A DNA stretch of 64,000 nucleotides, taken from positions 17,372-81,371 of the forward strand of contig NZ_JAABNP010000028.1 in the NCBI RefSeq assembly GCF_009928485.1, in the 5' to 3' direction. A program made the translations under genes and the position numbers. A model generated the notes under the pieces. It made no database searches. It worked only from the letters and a program-made list of their open reading frames with translations, and was not told the origin of the DNA. This DNA is from Clostridium sp. C2-6-12. Its GTDB lineage: Bacteria > Bacillota > Clostridia > Clostridiales > Clostridiaceae. This document shows positions 24,820 through 34,474 of this stretch, one piece after another. The number at the start of each line of letters is the position of its first letter. Position 1 is the first letter of the stretch.

Positions 24820-26217
24820 ATGAAAAATGACAAGAAAGAAATGAGTAAAAATGCATGGAATAAATATAGCTCTAAAGAAGTTGAAGATATATTTAACTTC
24901 TGTGAAGGTTATAAAGAATTTATGTCTAAATGCAAAACGGAAAGAGAATGTGTTAATGAAGTAATAGAATTAGCAAAAGCACAAGGATATAAAGATATAG
25001 AAGAGTATATTAAACAAAATAAAAAGTTACAGTCTGGAGATAAGGTTTATGCAAATAATAAAGGAAAGACTATTGCTTTATTTATTATAGGAAACGAGCC
25101 TATGGAAAAAGGACTAAAAATATTAGGTGCTCATATTGATTCTCCAAGACTAGATTTAAAACAAAATCCATTATATGAAGATAGTGAATTATCATTGCTT
25201 GAAACACACTATTATGGTGGAATTAAAAAATATCAATGGGTTACATTACCATTAGCATTACACGGAGTTGTAGTAAAGAAAGATGGAACTGTAATAGATA
25301 TTTGTATTGGTGAAGAGGATAGTGATCCTGTTGTTGGAGTTTCTGATCTTTTAATTCATTTAGCTGGTGATCAAATGGGTAAAAAAGGTGATAAGGTAGT
25401 TGAAGGTGAAGACCTTAACGTATTAGTTGGAAGCATGCCTTTAAAGGATACAGAAAAAGATGCTGTTAAAGCTAATGTTTTAAAACTACTTAAGGAAAAA
25501 TATGATTTTGAAGAAGAAGATTTCTTATCAGCAGAAATAGAAGTTGTTCCAGCAGGAAAAGCTAGAGATTACGGCTTAGATAGAAGTATGGTTATGGCAT
25601 ATGGACATGATGATAGAGTTTGTTCATACACTTCATTATTGGCTATGTTTGATATAAAAGAAACTGACAAGACTTGCTGTTGTTTATTAGTTGATAAAGA
25701 AGAAGTAGGAAGCATTGGCGCTACTGGAATGCAATCTAGATTTTTTGAAAATGTTGTGGCTGAAATTATTGACAGCCTTGAAGGATATTCAGATCTTAAA
25801 TTTAGAAGATGTCTTTCGAATTCAAAAATGTTATCATCAGATGTAAGTGCAGCTTATGATCCTAATTATCCAGCTGTAATGGAAAAGAAAAATGCAGCCT
25901 TCTTTGGAAAAGGTATGGTATTCAACAAATATACTGGAGCTAGAGGAAAATCAGGCTGCAACGATGCAAATGCTGAATATATGGCAGAACTCAGACACAT
26001 AATGGAAAAACATAATGTTTCAATTCAAACTGCAGAACTTGGAAAAGTTGATGCTGGTGGCGGCGGAACTATTGCATACATTTTAGCTCAATATAACATG
26101 GAAGTAATTGATTGTGGTGTTGCTCTTCATAATATGCATGCACCATGGGAAGTTGCTAGTAAAGTTGATATATATGAAACAATGAAAGGGTATAGAGCCT
26201 TTTTAATAGAAGCTTAA
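24820..26217 (+). CDS. Aminopeptidase, M18 family
   Basis: 465 residues from ATG 24820, chosen over in-frame GTG 24811 by the position of aaaggag. Metal-site motifs of the M18 (aspartyl aminopeptidase-like) family: GAHIDSPRLDLK about residue 103, GHDDRV about 264, DKEEVGSIGATG about 289, and HNMHAPWEVASK near 440. Two Zn/Co ions cut N-terminal residues from peptides in the cytosol. A terminator follows. Clostridial members are annotated as M18 aminopeptidase; the preferred residue cannot be read from sequence. Confidence 0.93.
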   Translation: MKNDKKEMSKNAWNKYSSKEVEDIFNFCEGYKEFMSKCKTERECVNEVIELAKAQGYKDIEEYIKQNKKLQSGDKVYANNKGKTIALFIIGNEPMEKGLKILGAHIDSPRLDLKQNPLYEDSELSLLETHYYGGIKKYQWVTLPLALHGVVVKKDGTVIDICIGEEDSDPVVGVSDLLIHLAGDQMGKKGDKVVEGEDLNVLVGSMPLKDTEKDAVKANVLKLLKEKYDFEEEDFLSAEIEVVPAGKARDYGLDRSMVMAYGHDDRVCSYTSLLAMFDIKETDKTCCCLLVDKEEVGSIGATGMQSRFFENVVAEIIDSLEGYSDLKFRRCLSNSKMLSSDVSAAYDPNYPAVMEKKNAAFFGKGMVFNKYTGARGKSGCNDANAEYMAELRHIMEKHNVSIQTAELGKVDAGGGGTIAYILAQYNMEVIDCGVALHNMHAPWEVASKVDIYETMKGYRAFLIEA

Positions 26218-26223
26218 TGAAAT

Positions 26224-26272
26224 AAAAGATATCATAAAATGACTGGATTTTAGTTATTTTATGATATCTTTT
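26224..26272. terminator. Bidirectional terminator between aminopeptidase and PHP genes
   Basis: Perfect 17-bp arms AAAAGATATCATAAAAT (26224) and ATTTTATGATATCTTTT (26256) between convergent genes. Confidence 0.85.
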
Positions 26273-26330
26273 GTTATTTGTATAAGTTTTGCATAGTAAA
26301 ATTCGTAATATAAATTATCCATACATTGAT

Positions 26331-27191
26331 TTATATTGTATTAATTTTACTCAATACTGAAGATAAATTTAAAGCTGAAAGTAAGCTTGATAAGTATTCA
26401 GCTGGAAGTTCCATGGAACCAATATCAGTATGACGTGTATCAGTTTCTAGACTGCCGTGAAAATCGGAGCCACAGGAAATTAATAAATTATGTTCTTTTG
26501 CAAGATTCACATAATACTCATTTTCTTCTTTTGTATTTTGGCAATAGATACTTTCTATACCATCTAAATCTAAGGATAAAAATTCATTTATGTTAGATTT
26601 TTGAATTAACTTTGGATGTGCTAAAAATACTAGGGCATTATATTTTTTTAAAAGAGCAATCCCATCAGAAGTAGATAATTTTAAAGTAGGAACATATGCT
26701 TTACATCCTTTTCCAATGAAATTATCAAAAATTTCATCAACAGTATAAGGATATCCACATTTTATGATTTCTCTTGCAATATGAGGTCTAGCAACTGTAT
26801 CACTAGCATTATTAAGTATTTTTTCAAAGTTAACTTCAATGGTGAATTCTTCTTTAAGTTTATGAACCATTTTTCTTGCCCTAATTACCCTGTGATTTTT
26901 AATCTTGTCCAGTTCTTCTGTAAATTCTTTACTTTTATAATCAGCGTTTTTGAAAAAGCCTAATATGTGAATACTTTCATTATTGTGCTGTGTTGATAAT
27001 TCGATTCCAGGAATTAGTATAATGTTATGTTTAACACTTTCTTCGAGAGCTTCATCTAAACCAGTTAAAGTGTCGTGATCAGTAATAGCTAATACTTTAA
27101 CATTGTTATTATAAGCTCTTTGAATAACTTCAGCAGGAGATAGGGTTCCGTCCGAAAAGCTGGTATGAATATGAAAATCTGATTTTAGCAT
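26331..27191 (-). CDS. PHP-domain phosphoesterase (TrpH/YciV/RnaAM-like)
   Basis: 286 residues. Metal ligand motifs of the PHP domain: DFHIHTSFSDG (HxH, residues 5-15), ITDHDTLTG (about 36), PGIELST (about 61), the HIARE segment (about 133), LAHP (about 192) and CGSDFHG (about 247). The layout matches the TrpH/YciV group that hydrolyses 3',5'-nucleoside bisphosphates and trims 5' ends of RNA. Single gene, start supported by ggaggttt. Confident on the domain, moderate on the exact substrate. Confidence 0.88.
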   Translation of the reverse strand: MLKSDFHIHTSFSDGTLSPAEVIQRAYNNNVKVLAITDHDTLTGLDEALEESVKHNIILIPGIELSTQHNNESIHILGFFKNADYKSKEFTEELDKIKNHRVIRARKMVHKLKEEFTIEVNFEKILNNASDTVARPHIAREIIKCGYPYTVDEIFDNFIGKGCKAYVPTLKLSTSDGIALLKKYNALVFLAHPKLIQKSNINEFLSLDLDGIESIYCQNTKEENEYYVNLAKEHNLLISCGSDFHGSLETDTRHTDIGSMELPAEYLSSLLSALNLSSVLSKINTI

Positions 27192-27664
27192 ATAATAAAA
27201 CCTCCGACTATGCTGGATTTTAATTCAAAAATTCTAATATATTAAAATAAGCATTAATATATTATTTATAATAAATACACACACAACTATGCGAGAATTA
27301 ACGTGATTTATTTAAATATTAGAAGTGTAACATTTATTACAATGATTAGTATGGGATTAATAATAGTATAATATCATAAAGAGGTAAAGGAAAGAAATTA
27401 TTTTATCAAACTTTTCTGTACATTATATAAATAGCAAAAAAATGAAAATTGTTAAACTATAGTAATAAATGTCTATAATTAGATAATATATTGCGAGATT
27501 TTTTTGCAAAATATATGTAATATAAAATAGAGTAAATATGATAACAATTACAATGAATTTAACATATGACATATTTAAGTGAAAAATCTTTCTTGTATTT
27601 TTAATTATTTTCTAATGGAGAAAAAAAGCCATAGAGAATATGCTTATAAGAAATGAGATAAGGG
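27192..27664. other. AT-rich intergenic region before the ABC exporter operon
   Basis: About 470 bases between divergently transcribed genes, over 75 percent A+T by eye. No reading frame with a ribosome site, no obvious structured RNA. It should contain the promoters of both flanking units. Confidence 0.5.
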
Positions 27665-27673
27665 GTGAATAAG

Positions 27674-29506
27674 TTGGAAAAGATAGAAAAAGAGGTTTCT
27701 AATACGTCTTCTATAAAAAATAACCTTTTTGCTTTAAAAATAGGTTGGGGGATTAGTAAAGCTAGAATAATACACGAATTCATATTAGTATCCTTGGGAT
27801 ATTTTGAATGGATTTTTTTTAGTGCAGTTTTTATGAGGTATATAATTAATGCAATCGAAAATGAAAAAGGTTTTGAATATATATTTCAATTTATTTTAGT
27901 TACTTGTGCAATATTTGCTTTAATTGCACTATATAGAAGCTATACTAGCAATGTTATTTTTCCATTAAATGATACTGTAATATATCAGGGGCTTTATGAG
28001 AAACTTTATCAAAAGGCAAGGAATGTTGAACTTAACTGTTTTGAAAATCCGGAATTCTACAATAAATATACTATGGCAATTGATGGTTCAGGAGAGAAAA
28101 TTACAAGTGTTATTAAGAATGTCTGGGGGGTTATTACAGGTGTGGTTGCAACGGTTATTGCTTTTTATTCAATGTATTCAATTGATAAAGTGGCAGTGTT
28201 GTTTGTTATTTTTCCGATAATAGGTAATTTCTTCTTTGGTGGTATTTTAAATAAGCTGGAACTAAAAAGATATGAAGAAAATATACCAAATGAAAGAGTG
28301 TCTCAATATGTAAATAGGCTCATGTATCTTGCCGAATATGCTAAGGAAATGAGGCTGTCCAATATTTACAAATTGATTATGCAAAAGTATAGGACGTCTG
28401 TAGATAGAAGCGTATCTATTGCAGTAAAGTATGCACCTAAGATTATGCCTATAATTGTTTTAAAAGTTGTTTTTACCTTTTCAATAATTTTTGAAGGTGT
28501 ATTGTTATATGGTTCATATAAAGCAATTGTAGTAAAAAGTATTTCGCTTTCGGAAATGGCTGTTCTTTCAAGCATTATGGTTTCTTCTACGTGGATCTTA
28601 ATTGGTCTTTTTGATGCAATAGTACAAACTATGAAAAATGGTTTATTTGTTAAAAATCTTCGAAGCTTTATAGAATATAAAGAAGTCATTCCAGAAGACT
28701 GGGATGGAATTATTCCAGAAGCTATTATTTCATCAATAGAGTTTCATAATGTAAGTTTTTCATATAAAGGCAAGGAATGTACAATCAAAAACTTGAATTT
28801 TTGTATAGAGGGAAATAGTGTAGTAGCTTTAGTAGGTCATAATGGAGCTGGTAAGTCTACTATTATAAAATTACTATTTCGTTTGTATGACCCAACAGAG
28901 GGGGAAATTTTTGTGAATGGAAGAAACATTAAGGAATATAATTTGAGGGCATATAGAAAATTGTTTGCTGCTGCATTTCAAGATTATAAAGTTTTTGCAC
29001 TTCCTATTAAAGACAATATATTAATGGGGTATTCTTGTGAAAATGAAAATGAGATAGTTATAGATGCTTTGAAAAAAGCTGGTGTTTATGACAAGATAGA
29101 GACTCTTCCTAATGGTATTAATACCACTTTGACTAAGGAATTTGATGAAAATGGAGCTATACTTTCTGGAGGACAATATCAGAAAATTGCTGTTGCAAGA
29201 ACCTTTGTTCAGAATTGTCCAATTAAAGTTTATGATGAACCTTCTTCAGCATTAGATCCAATTGCGGAGTATGAGTTGTACGAAAGTATAATGAAGGAAA
29301 GCAAGGAGAAAACAATGATATTTATTTCACATCGTCTATCATCTGTACGTAGTGCCGATAAAGTATTCATGCTAGAGCAAGGAAAACTTATTGAACAGGG
29401 GACACATGAAGAATTGATGAAGATCAATGGAGTCTATGCAGATATGTATAAAAAACAAGCAATGAATTATCTCGCTTTAGATAATGTTGAGGGGGTAGAG
29501 TTATGA
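27674..29506 (+). CDS. ABC exporter half-transporter 1 (membrane + ATPase)
   Basis: 610 residues from TTG 27674, preceded by aggggtg. Six membrane helices over about 30-320, then an ATPase domain: Walker A GHNGAGKST about 392, Q-loop AAFQDYKVFALP, signature LSGGQYQKIAVART about 497, Walker B IKVYDEPSSALDP about 517, H-loop FISHRLSS. All catalytic residues are present. The next gene overlaps by four bases (ATGA), so the two surely form a heterodimer. Exported substrate unknown; pairs of this type often carry peptides or lipids. Confidence 0.9.
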   Translation: MEKIEKEVSNTSSIKNNLFALKIGWGISKARIIHEFILVSLGYFEWIFFSAVFMRYIINAIENEKGFEYIFQFILVTCAIFALIALYRSYTSNVIFPLNDTVIYQGLYEKLYQKARNVELNCFENPEFYNKYTMAIDGSGEKITSVIKNVWGVITGVVATVIAFYSMYSIDKVAVLFVIFPIIGNFFFGGILNKLELKRYEENIPNERVSQYVNRLMYLAEYAKEMRLSNIYKLIMQKYRTSVDRSVSIAVKYAPKIMPIIVLKVVFTFSIIFEGVLLYGSYKAIVVKSISLSEMAVLSSIMVSSTWILIGLFDAIVQTMKNGLFVKNLRSFIEYKEVIPEDWDGIIPEAIISSIEFHNVSFSYKGKECTIKNLNFCIEGNSVVALVGHNGAGKSTIIKLLFRLYDPTEGEIFVNGRNIKEYNLRAYRKLFAAAFQDYKVFALPIKDNILMGYSCENENEIVIDALKKAGVYDKIETLPNGINTTLTKEFDENGAILSGGQYQKIAVARTFVQNCPIKVYDEPSSALDPIAEYELYESIMKESKEKTMIFISHRLSSVRSADKVFMLEQGKLIEQGTHEELMKINGVYADMYKKQAMNYLALDNVEGVEL

Positions 29507-31308
29507 AGGAAAAACAATCCTTTAAGCAGGTATTAGATAATAATTTATTTATATTTAAAATATGTTTTTCAGCTGCACCTTTATATATTATTACATATAT
29601 TATTGATGTGGTGAGAAATCAATTTTTGATTTTTTTTGAACATACCTATGGGATTGGATTTGTATTAGAATCTGTTGAATTTGGAAGACCATTTCGTGAA
29701 GTGGCCATATTTATAGTAATTTTATTCTTTTTAATACTTGCAGGAATGATTTATGGTACATTTGCGCAAGAGTTATTTGGAAAAAAAGGATTGCCTAAAA
29801 TTAAACAAAAGGTAAAGTGTATGCTTTATGAAAAAGCTCAGGAGCTTGATTTAGAATGCTATGATAATCCTGAATATTATAATGAATTTGTTTTAGCTGT
29901 TTCTGAAGCGGATAAACAAGTGGACAGGATGTTGGAGCTTTTAAACAAGGTATTTTATGGATTGACAGTATTTATTACAACAGGTGCTTTTTTCATATCA
30001 AAAGATTTAGTTTCTGTATTTTTTGTTTTACTTTCATTTTTGAGTTCTTTTACTTTTATGCAGATAATTAATAAGATTAATTATAAGATTCGCTTAGAAA
30101 AAAACCCCAATGAAAGAAAAAGATCTTATATTAATAGAGTTTTTTATCTAAATGATTATGCTAAAGAGTTACGATTAAATCCAGATGTTTCAAGTAAGTT
30201 GTTTAAGCAATTCAAAGAAGCAAATGATGCAATATATAAAATTGATAAAGCAAATGCTAAAAGAAAATTCATAATTACATTTATTAAAGATTATGTATGC
30301 AATGATTTTATTAGTGATGTATTGTATATTACATATTTAGTGTATAAAACAGTAGTATTGCATGCAATTTCCTATAGCAGTGTTGTGATTTTATTTAATT
30401 CATTTGGAAGATTAAAATCAAGCCTTCGTGTGATTACAGAAGTTTATCCATATGCTAGTGAAACTAGCTTATATGTTGATAAAATTCGTAATTTTTTAAA
30501 TTATGAACCAGAGATTGTAAGTGAAAAAATGCTTGGAGTACCAAAGGAGTCAAAGAAAATTGAATTTAACAATGTTTATTTTTCTTACAAGGAGGAAGAT
30601 GGAAATATTATTAATAATTTAAATATGACAATTCGTCCAAATGAAAAAATTGCACTTGTAGGCTATAATGGAGCAGGTAAAACTACCTTAATAAAATTGA
30701 TTATGCGTCTGTATGATACTAAAAGTGGAAATATTCTTTTAGATGGAAGAAATATTAAAGACTTTGATGTTAAGGAATATCACAATTATATTGGAACAGT
30801 TTTTCAAGATTATAAACTTTATGCAGCAACCTTAAGTGAAAATGTTTTGATGGATAATGTAGAAAATGTTTTTGATGCAGATATTATTAAAGCATTAAAT
30901 CAAAGCGGCTTTGGAGAAAGGTTTTTAAGTTTAGAACAAGGACTTAATACTCCAATAACCACTGAATTTGATGAAAAAGGATTAGATTTATCTGGTGGAG
31001 AAGCTCAAAAGATTGCTATTTCAAGAGCGTTTTATAAAGATTCAGGATTGATTATTTTAGATGAGCCATCTTCAGCTCTTGACCCAATAGCTGAATATCA
31101 ACTAAATCATTCAATGCTTAAGGCAACTGAAAATAAAACAGTGATTTTTATTTCTCATAGATTATCTACAACGCGTTTGGCAGATAAAATTTTTATGTTA
31201 GAAAATGGAAGAATTGTTGAAGCAGGAAGTCATGAGGAGCTTTTGAAACTAAATGGGAAATATGCGGAAATGTGGCGTGTACAAGCAGGACAGTATTTAG
31301 CAGTGTAA
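29503..31308 (+). CDS. ABC exporter half-transporter 2 (membrane + ATPase)
   Basis: 601 residues, ATG overlapping the stop of the first half-transporter. Membrane domain over about 20-320, ATPase domain with Walker A GYNGAGKTT about 388, FQDYKLYAATLSENV, signature LSGGEAQKIAISRA about 494, Walker B LIILDEPSSALDP and FISHRLST. It is clearly homologous to its neighbour over the whole length, including NPNERxxxYxNRxxYL in the third loop, so the pair arose by duplication. ATP hydrolysis drives export across the cytoplasmic membrane. A terminator hairpin follows. Confidence 0.9.
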   Translation: MKEKQSFKQVLDNNLFIFKICFSAAPLYIITYIIDVVRNQFLIFFEHTYGIGFVLESVEFGRPFREVAIFIVILFFLILAGMIYGTFAQELFGKKGLPKIKQKVKCMLYEKAQELDLECYDNPEYYNEFVLAVSEADKQVDRMLELLNKVFYGLTVFITTGAFFISKDLVSVFFVLLSFLSSFTFMQIINKINYKIRLEKNPNERKRSYINRVFYLNDYAKELRLNPDVSSKLFKQFKEANDAIYKIDKANAKRKFIITFIKDYVCNDFISDVLYITYLVYKTVVLHAISYSSVVILFNSFGRLKSSLRVITEVYPYASETSLYVDKIRNFLNYEPEIVSEKMLGVPKESKKIEFNNVYFSYKEEDGNIINNLNMTIRPNEKIALVGYNGAGKTTLIKLIMRLYDTKSGNILLDGRNIKDFDVKEYHNYIGTVFQDYKLYAATLSENVLMDNVENVFDADIIKALNQSGFGERFLSLEQGLNTPITTEFDEKGLDLSGGEAQKIAISRAFYKDSGLIILDEPSSALDPIAEYQLNHSMLKATENKTVIFISHRLSTTRLADKIFMLENGRIVEAGSHEELLKLNGKYAEMWRVQAGQYLAV

Positions 31309-31344
31309 GTTTTACAAAGAAATAATTGAGAATATACGTTAAAT

Positions 31345-31386
31345 AACCATGCATAAGGGTTTGAATGCCTTATATGCATGGTTTAT
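31345..31386 (+). terminator. Terminator of the ABC exporter operon
   Basis: AACCATGCATAAGG (31345) pairs with CCTTATATGCATGGTT (31368) with one two-base bulge, followed by TTATT. Confidence 0.75.
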
Positions 31387-31449
31387 TAAATTAGTTTAAA
31401 TATTGTAATAAAACTAAGAGTGTAACTACAGATATTAACTTGAATAAAT

Positions 31450-31929
31450 CTAATTAGATAGGGGCTTATTTGCAATATGATTACAAAAATCAATTAAATT
31501 ATATCTCAAAGGTAAATCTTTTATAAGAATAATATCTTCTTTATAGTTACCATCCCAAGGAGAAAGGGAAATTGTAGAATTGTCAAATACTTTAATTAAG
31601 TATTTATCATTACTAAAAACAATTTTTATTCTGTAAATTTCTTTGTTGCTTATTTCGCTATCAGTATAATTTTCTAAAACCAATGAGGATAAAAAATTTT
31701 TAATTATATTATTTTCATCTTTTGGTACTTCCATCTCTTTATATAAATTTGTATCGAAAACATATAGGGTAAAATTATCATCTGTTAAAATTTTATTTTC
31801 CAATTGGTCTGTGTAATAATGATTATTAGGTTTTGCAGAAAAATTTATGTATTTTGGGTTTTCAATGCTGCAGCTAGTTAATGTAAAAAAGAGTAGTAAG
31901 ATTATAATAATTAAATTAGATTTTTTCAA
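31450..31929 (-). CDS. Lipoprotein of unknown function (DUF4883-like)
   Basis: 159 residues. The N-terminus KKSNLIIIILLLFFTLTSCS is a lipoprotein signal with lipobox LTSC, so the mature protein is anchored at Cys20 on the outer face of the membrane. The rest is a small soluble domain with SPWDGNYKEDIILIKDLPLRYN near 122. It resembles clostridial lipoproteins named DUF4883 as far as I recall. ATG start behind ggagatga. Convergent to the ABC operon and divergent to the pyruvate-kinase-like gene; function unknown. Confidence 0.65.
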   Translation of the reverse strand: MKKSNLIIIILLLFFTLTSCSIENPKYINFSAKPNNHYYTDQLENKILTDDNFTLYVFDTNLYKEMEVPKDENNIIKNFLSSLVLENYTDSEISNKEIYRIKIVFSNDKYLIKVFDNSTISLSPWDGNYKEDIILIKDLPLRYNLIDFCNHIANKPLSN

Positions 31930-32147
31930 ATTAACTCATCTCCAATAAAAATATTTATATCTTTTATATATGAAAAATAATAAATAAGTATGATATTAGA
32001 TTTGATCTCAATTGGCGAAATTGTTGACATCATATTTAATTATAAGTGTTAGAACATAAAGTCATTAAATTTTCTTTATATGTCAAAGTGATAATTGGCT
32101 AGTTTTAATAATATTATAAACAGAGTAAGGATAATTTGGAGGACATT

Positions 32148-33170
32148 ATGTATATAATAGGAACAGTGGGGCCAAATATAAAAGATAGAACTGTGCTTAA
32201 AGGAATAATCGATAGTGGAGTAAATGCATTAAGGTTTAATTTTGTTCATGGCAGTACAGTTGAGTTTTTAGAAATATTAAAAAACGCAAAAGAAATAAAA
32301 AACGAGATTAAAATAATATTAGATCTTTCCGGTACAAAAGTGAGAGTATCCAATAGTTTTGAATATATATATAAAGTTTACGATGGTGAGGAAATATATT
32401 TTTGCGGTGAAGATAAATATGAAGAAATAAAAGATAACATAAGTAAAATGAAAATTAAAATTATTCCTCTCAATATAGAAAATAAAATTTTATCAATAAG
32501 TGATTATGATCAAATTGGAATAAAGGAAAATACTATGATTTTTAATGTTATAGATAAAAAGAATGACATTATTAAAGTGTTTACACTTAGAGGTGGAATA
32601 ATTAGAAAAGGAAAAGGATGTAATATAAAAAATTTAGAAAGGAGACCCTTTATCCTAAGTGAAAAAGATAAAGAAGCAATTAATTGGGGAATAGACAATA
32701 AGGTTGATGTTATAAGTCAGTCATTTGTTGAAGACAAGGAAGACATTATCGAAATAAAAGAATTTATTAATAAAAACAAATCAAATAGAGCAGATGTTAA
32801 GATATGGGCCAAAATAGAGACTTTAAATGGCGTTAATAATATAGAAAAAATTATAAATGAATCAGAAGGAATTGTAATAGGACGGGGAGATTTGATTCCT
32901 GAAACATCAATAGAAGACACTCCAATTTATGAAGAAATTATATTAAAAGAAGTATTAAAAAAGAAAGGAAAAGAATTAATTATAGCAACCCACATTTTTA
33001 ATAGTATGAAAAATGGGAAGATGCCATCAATTTCTGAAGTTGAAAGTATATATAATTTCATAAAATCAGGTGTAACAGGATTTATTTTAGCTGGTGAAAC
33101 TTCTATAGGAAAAGCACCAGTAAAAACTGTTGAATTTCTAAAAAAACTAGTTGATAAATATAACATTTAA
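32148..33170 (+). CDS. Short pyruvate-kinase-like protein
   Basis: 340 residues from ATG 32148, seven bases after ttggagga. It shows the pyruvate kinase barrel: GTVGPNIKDRTVLKGIIDSG and ALRFNFVHGS at the start, a small B domain (30-160 region with LDLSGTKVRV), KIETLNGVNNIEKII with catalytic Lys about 226, VIGRGDLIPE about 247, LIIATHIFNSM about 284, and LAGETSIGKAPVKTV about 318. The whole C-terminal allosteric domain (about 130 residues) is absent and several motifs are degenerate (ATHIFNSM for ATQMLDSM). It may be a specialised paralogue; a housekeeping pyk is expected elsewhere. Confidence 0.8.
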   Translation: MYIIGTVGPNIKDRTVLKGIIDSGVNALRFNFVHGSTVEFLEILKNAKEIKNEIKIILDLSGTKVRVSNSFEYIYKVYDGEEIYFCGEDKYEEIKDNISKMKIKIIPLNIENKILSISDYDQIGIKENTMIFNVIDKKNDIIKVFTLRGGIIRKGKGCNIKNLERRPFILSEKDKEAINWGIDNKVDVISQSFVEDKEDIIEIKEFINKNKSNRADVKIWAKIETLNGVNNIEKIINESEGIVIGRGDLIPETSIEDTPIYEEIILKEVLKKKGKELIIATHIFNSMKNGKMPSISEVESIYNFIKSGVTGFILAGETSIGKAPVKTVEFLKKLVDKYNI

Positions 33171-33216
33171 ATATTTTCTAGAGACTAAAATGATTAAATA
33201 TCAATTATAATAAAAA

Positions 33217-33268
33217 AATACAATACATAATTTCAGACAAATAATTGTTTTAAAATTTGTATTGTATT
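33217..33268. terminator. Bidirectional terminator
   Basis: AATACAATACA (33217) and TGTATTGTATT (33258) form a perfect 11-bp stem with a long loop, between convergent genes. Confidence 0.6.
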
Positions 33269-33279
33269 CATAATATAAA

Positions 33280-33771
33280 TTATATTTTATTAAACCTATT
33301 AACAAAAAAAGATATTGCGAGTGTTAAAGCATAGTCATATATTAAGAAAACTACTTGCGCAGCCATCCACAAAAGCCACAAAGAAATACTAGGATATATA
33401 AAACTTAAAAAAGTTTTAGTTATTAGGTAAATTATCCCCAATAATATATTAAATAAAATTAACTTCAGTAATATTTCTGTAGGCATATTTCTTATTTTTT
33501 CTATAAAATACTTAAATATTCCATATACTCCAAAAAATAAAGTATAATATATTGCTATATTAGTTGGCACTAGTAAGAAGCTAAGGATGCTTGAAGCAAT
33601 ATATACTAATATAGCATTTTTTACTGAAGTCCTTATAATAGCAATAGGAATTAAACATGAAGCTATTGTCATAATGGATAAAGTGCTGATGGGTAAAATG
33701 GAGGTGGAAAAAAGAACGACAAGGGTTAGTGCTACTAAAACTCCACTTTCAGCCATATTTTTTGATTTCAT
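33280..33771 (-). CDS. Hypothetical membrane protein
   Basis: 163 residues with five or six membrane helices and few charged residues, start ATG behind aaagaggtg. It starts MKSKNMAESGVLVALTLVVLF, a pattern seen at the N-terminus of DUF2232/ECF S-component-like proteins (xxxIAESALLVALxxV). I therefore suspect a small member of that group, shorter than the about 300-residue DUF2232 proteins. No partner genes nearby. It could be a vitamin transporter S component, but no substrate motif is recognised. Confidence 0.6.
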   Translation of the reverse strand: MKSKNMAESGVLVALTLVVLFSTSILPISTLSIMTIASCLIPIAIIRTSVKNAILVYIASSILSFLLVPTNIAIYYTLFFGVYGIFKYFIEKIRNMPTEILLKLILFNILLGIIYLITKTFLSFIYPSISLWLLWMAAQVVFLIYDYALTLAISFFVNRFNKI

Positions 33772-33838
33772 AAAAGCCTCACCTCTTTAAAATAAAGTTA
33801 ATTTTCATATATGTAAGATTAAACTTTAAAATAGAGGA

Positions 33839-34474
33839 TTAACAACAACTGATTAAATCACCACCAAAACATTCACACAAACTGTCTAAACACCAAAGAT
33901 TAATACAACAGTTGCACAGGTCTGCATTATTTGTATTTGTAGTTCTATAATATGGATTTGAATAATTGTTACCTCTTTGTCTTAATGAATTCAAACCTTG
34001 TCTGTATTCAAAGTTATTTGGATCCATTGAAACGGCTGTATTCATGTGCTCAAGAGCAGAATCAAACCATCCTTTATTAAGTAATACAGCACCATATAAA
34101 TAATGCCATTCTGCAGTCCTATTAGTCATAGAACTTAATTTACTTTCAGCAAATGCATAATTACCAGATTGAATAGATCTTCTTATCTCTTGGAAATCAA
34201 GAGAACTATTTGAAGAACTGTTATAGTTGTAGGAATTATTAGAATTGTTATAGTTTGAAGAAGTATTTGAGCTATAACTATTATTATCTCCAGAATTTTT
34301 TGTTAGCATATCATAAGCTTTATTAATCTCCATCATTTTTTCTTCGGCCAAATTCTGTAATGGATTGTCAGAGAATTTATCAGGATGGTATTGTTTAATA
34401 AGCTTTCTATAAGCGCTTTTTATTTCGTCTTGGGTTGCATTAGGCTTTACTCCTAATACTTCATATGGATTCAT
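33839..34474 (-). CDS. J-domain protein with Cys-rich C-terminus
   Basis: 211 residues. A J domain fills 1-65 (NPYEVLGVKPNATQDEIKSAY, then HPDKF), which stimulates Hsp70 ATPase. An Asn/Ser-rich linker covers about 66-90, then a TPR-like helical repeat (YAFAESKLSSM; WHYLYGAVLLNKGWFDSALEHM; DPNNFEYRQGL). The last about 25 residues hold eight cysteines (CNCCINLWCLDSLCECF and CC). It overlaps the DUF5685 gene by one base (TAATG) and is co-transcribed with it, so the pair probably works together, perhaps J protein recruiting DnaK to that partner. No zinc-finger of classical DnaJ. Confidence 0.88.
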   Translation of the reverse strand: MNPYEVLGVKPNATQDEIKSAYRKLIKQYHPDKFSDNPLQNLAEEKMMEINKAYDMLTKNSGDNNSYSSNTSSNYNNSNNSYNYNSSSNSSLDFQEIRRSIQSGNYAFAESKLSSMTNRTAEWHYLYGAVLLNKGWFDSALEHMNTAVSMDPNNFEYRQGLNSLRQRGNNYSNPYYRTTNTNNADLCNCCINLWCLDSLCECFGGDLISCC

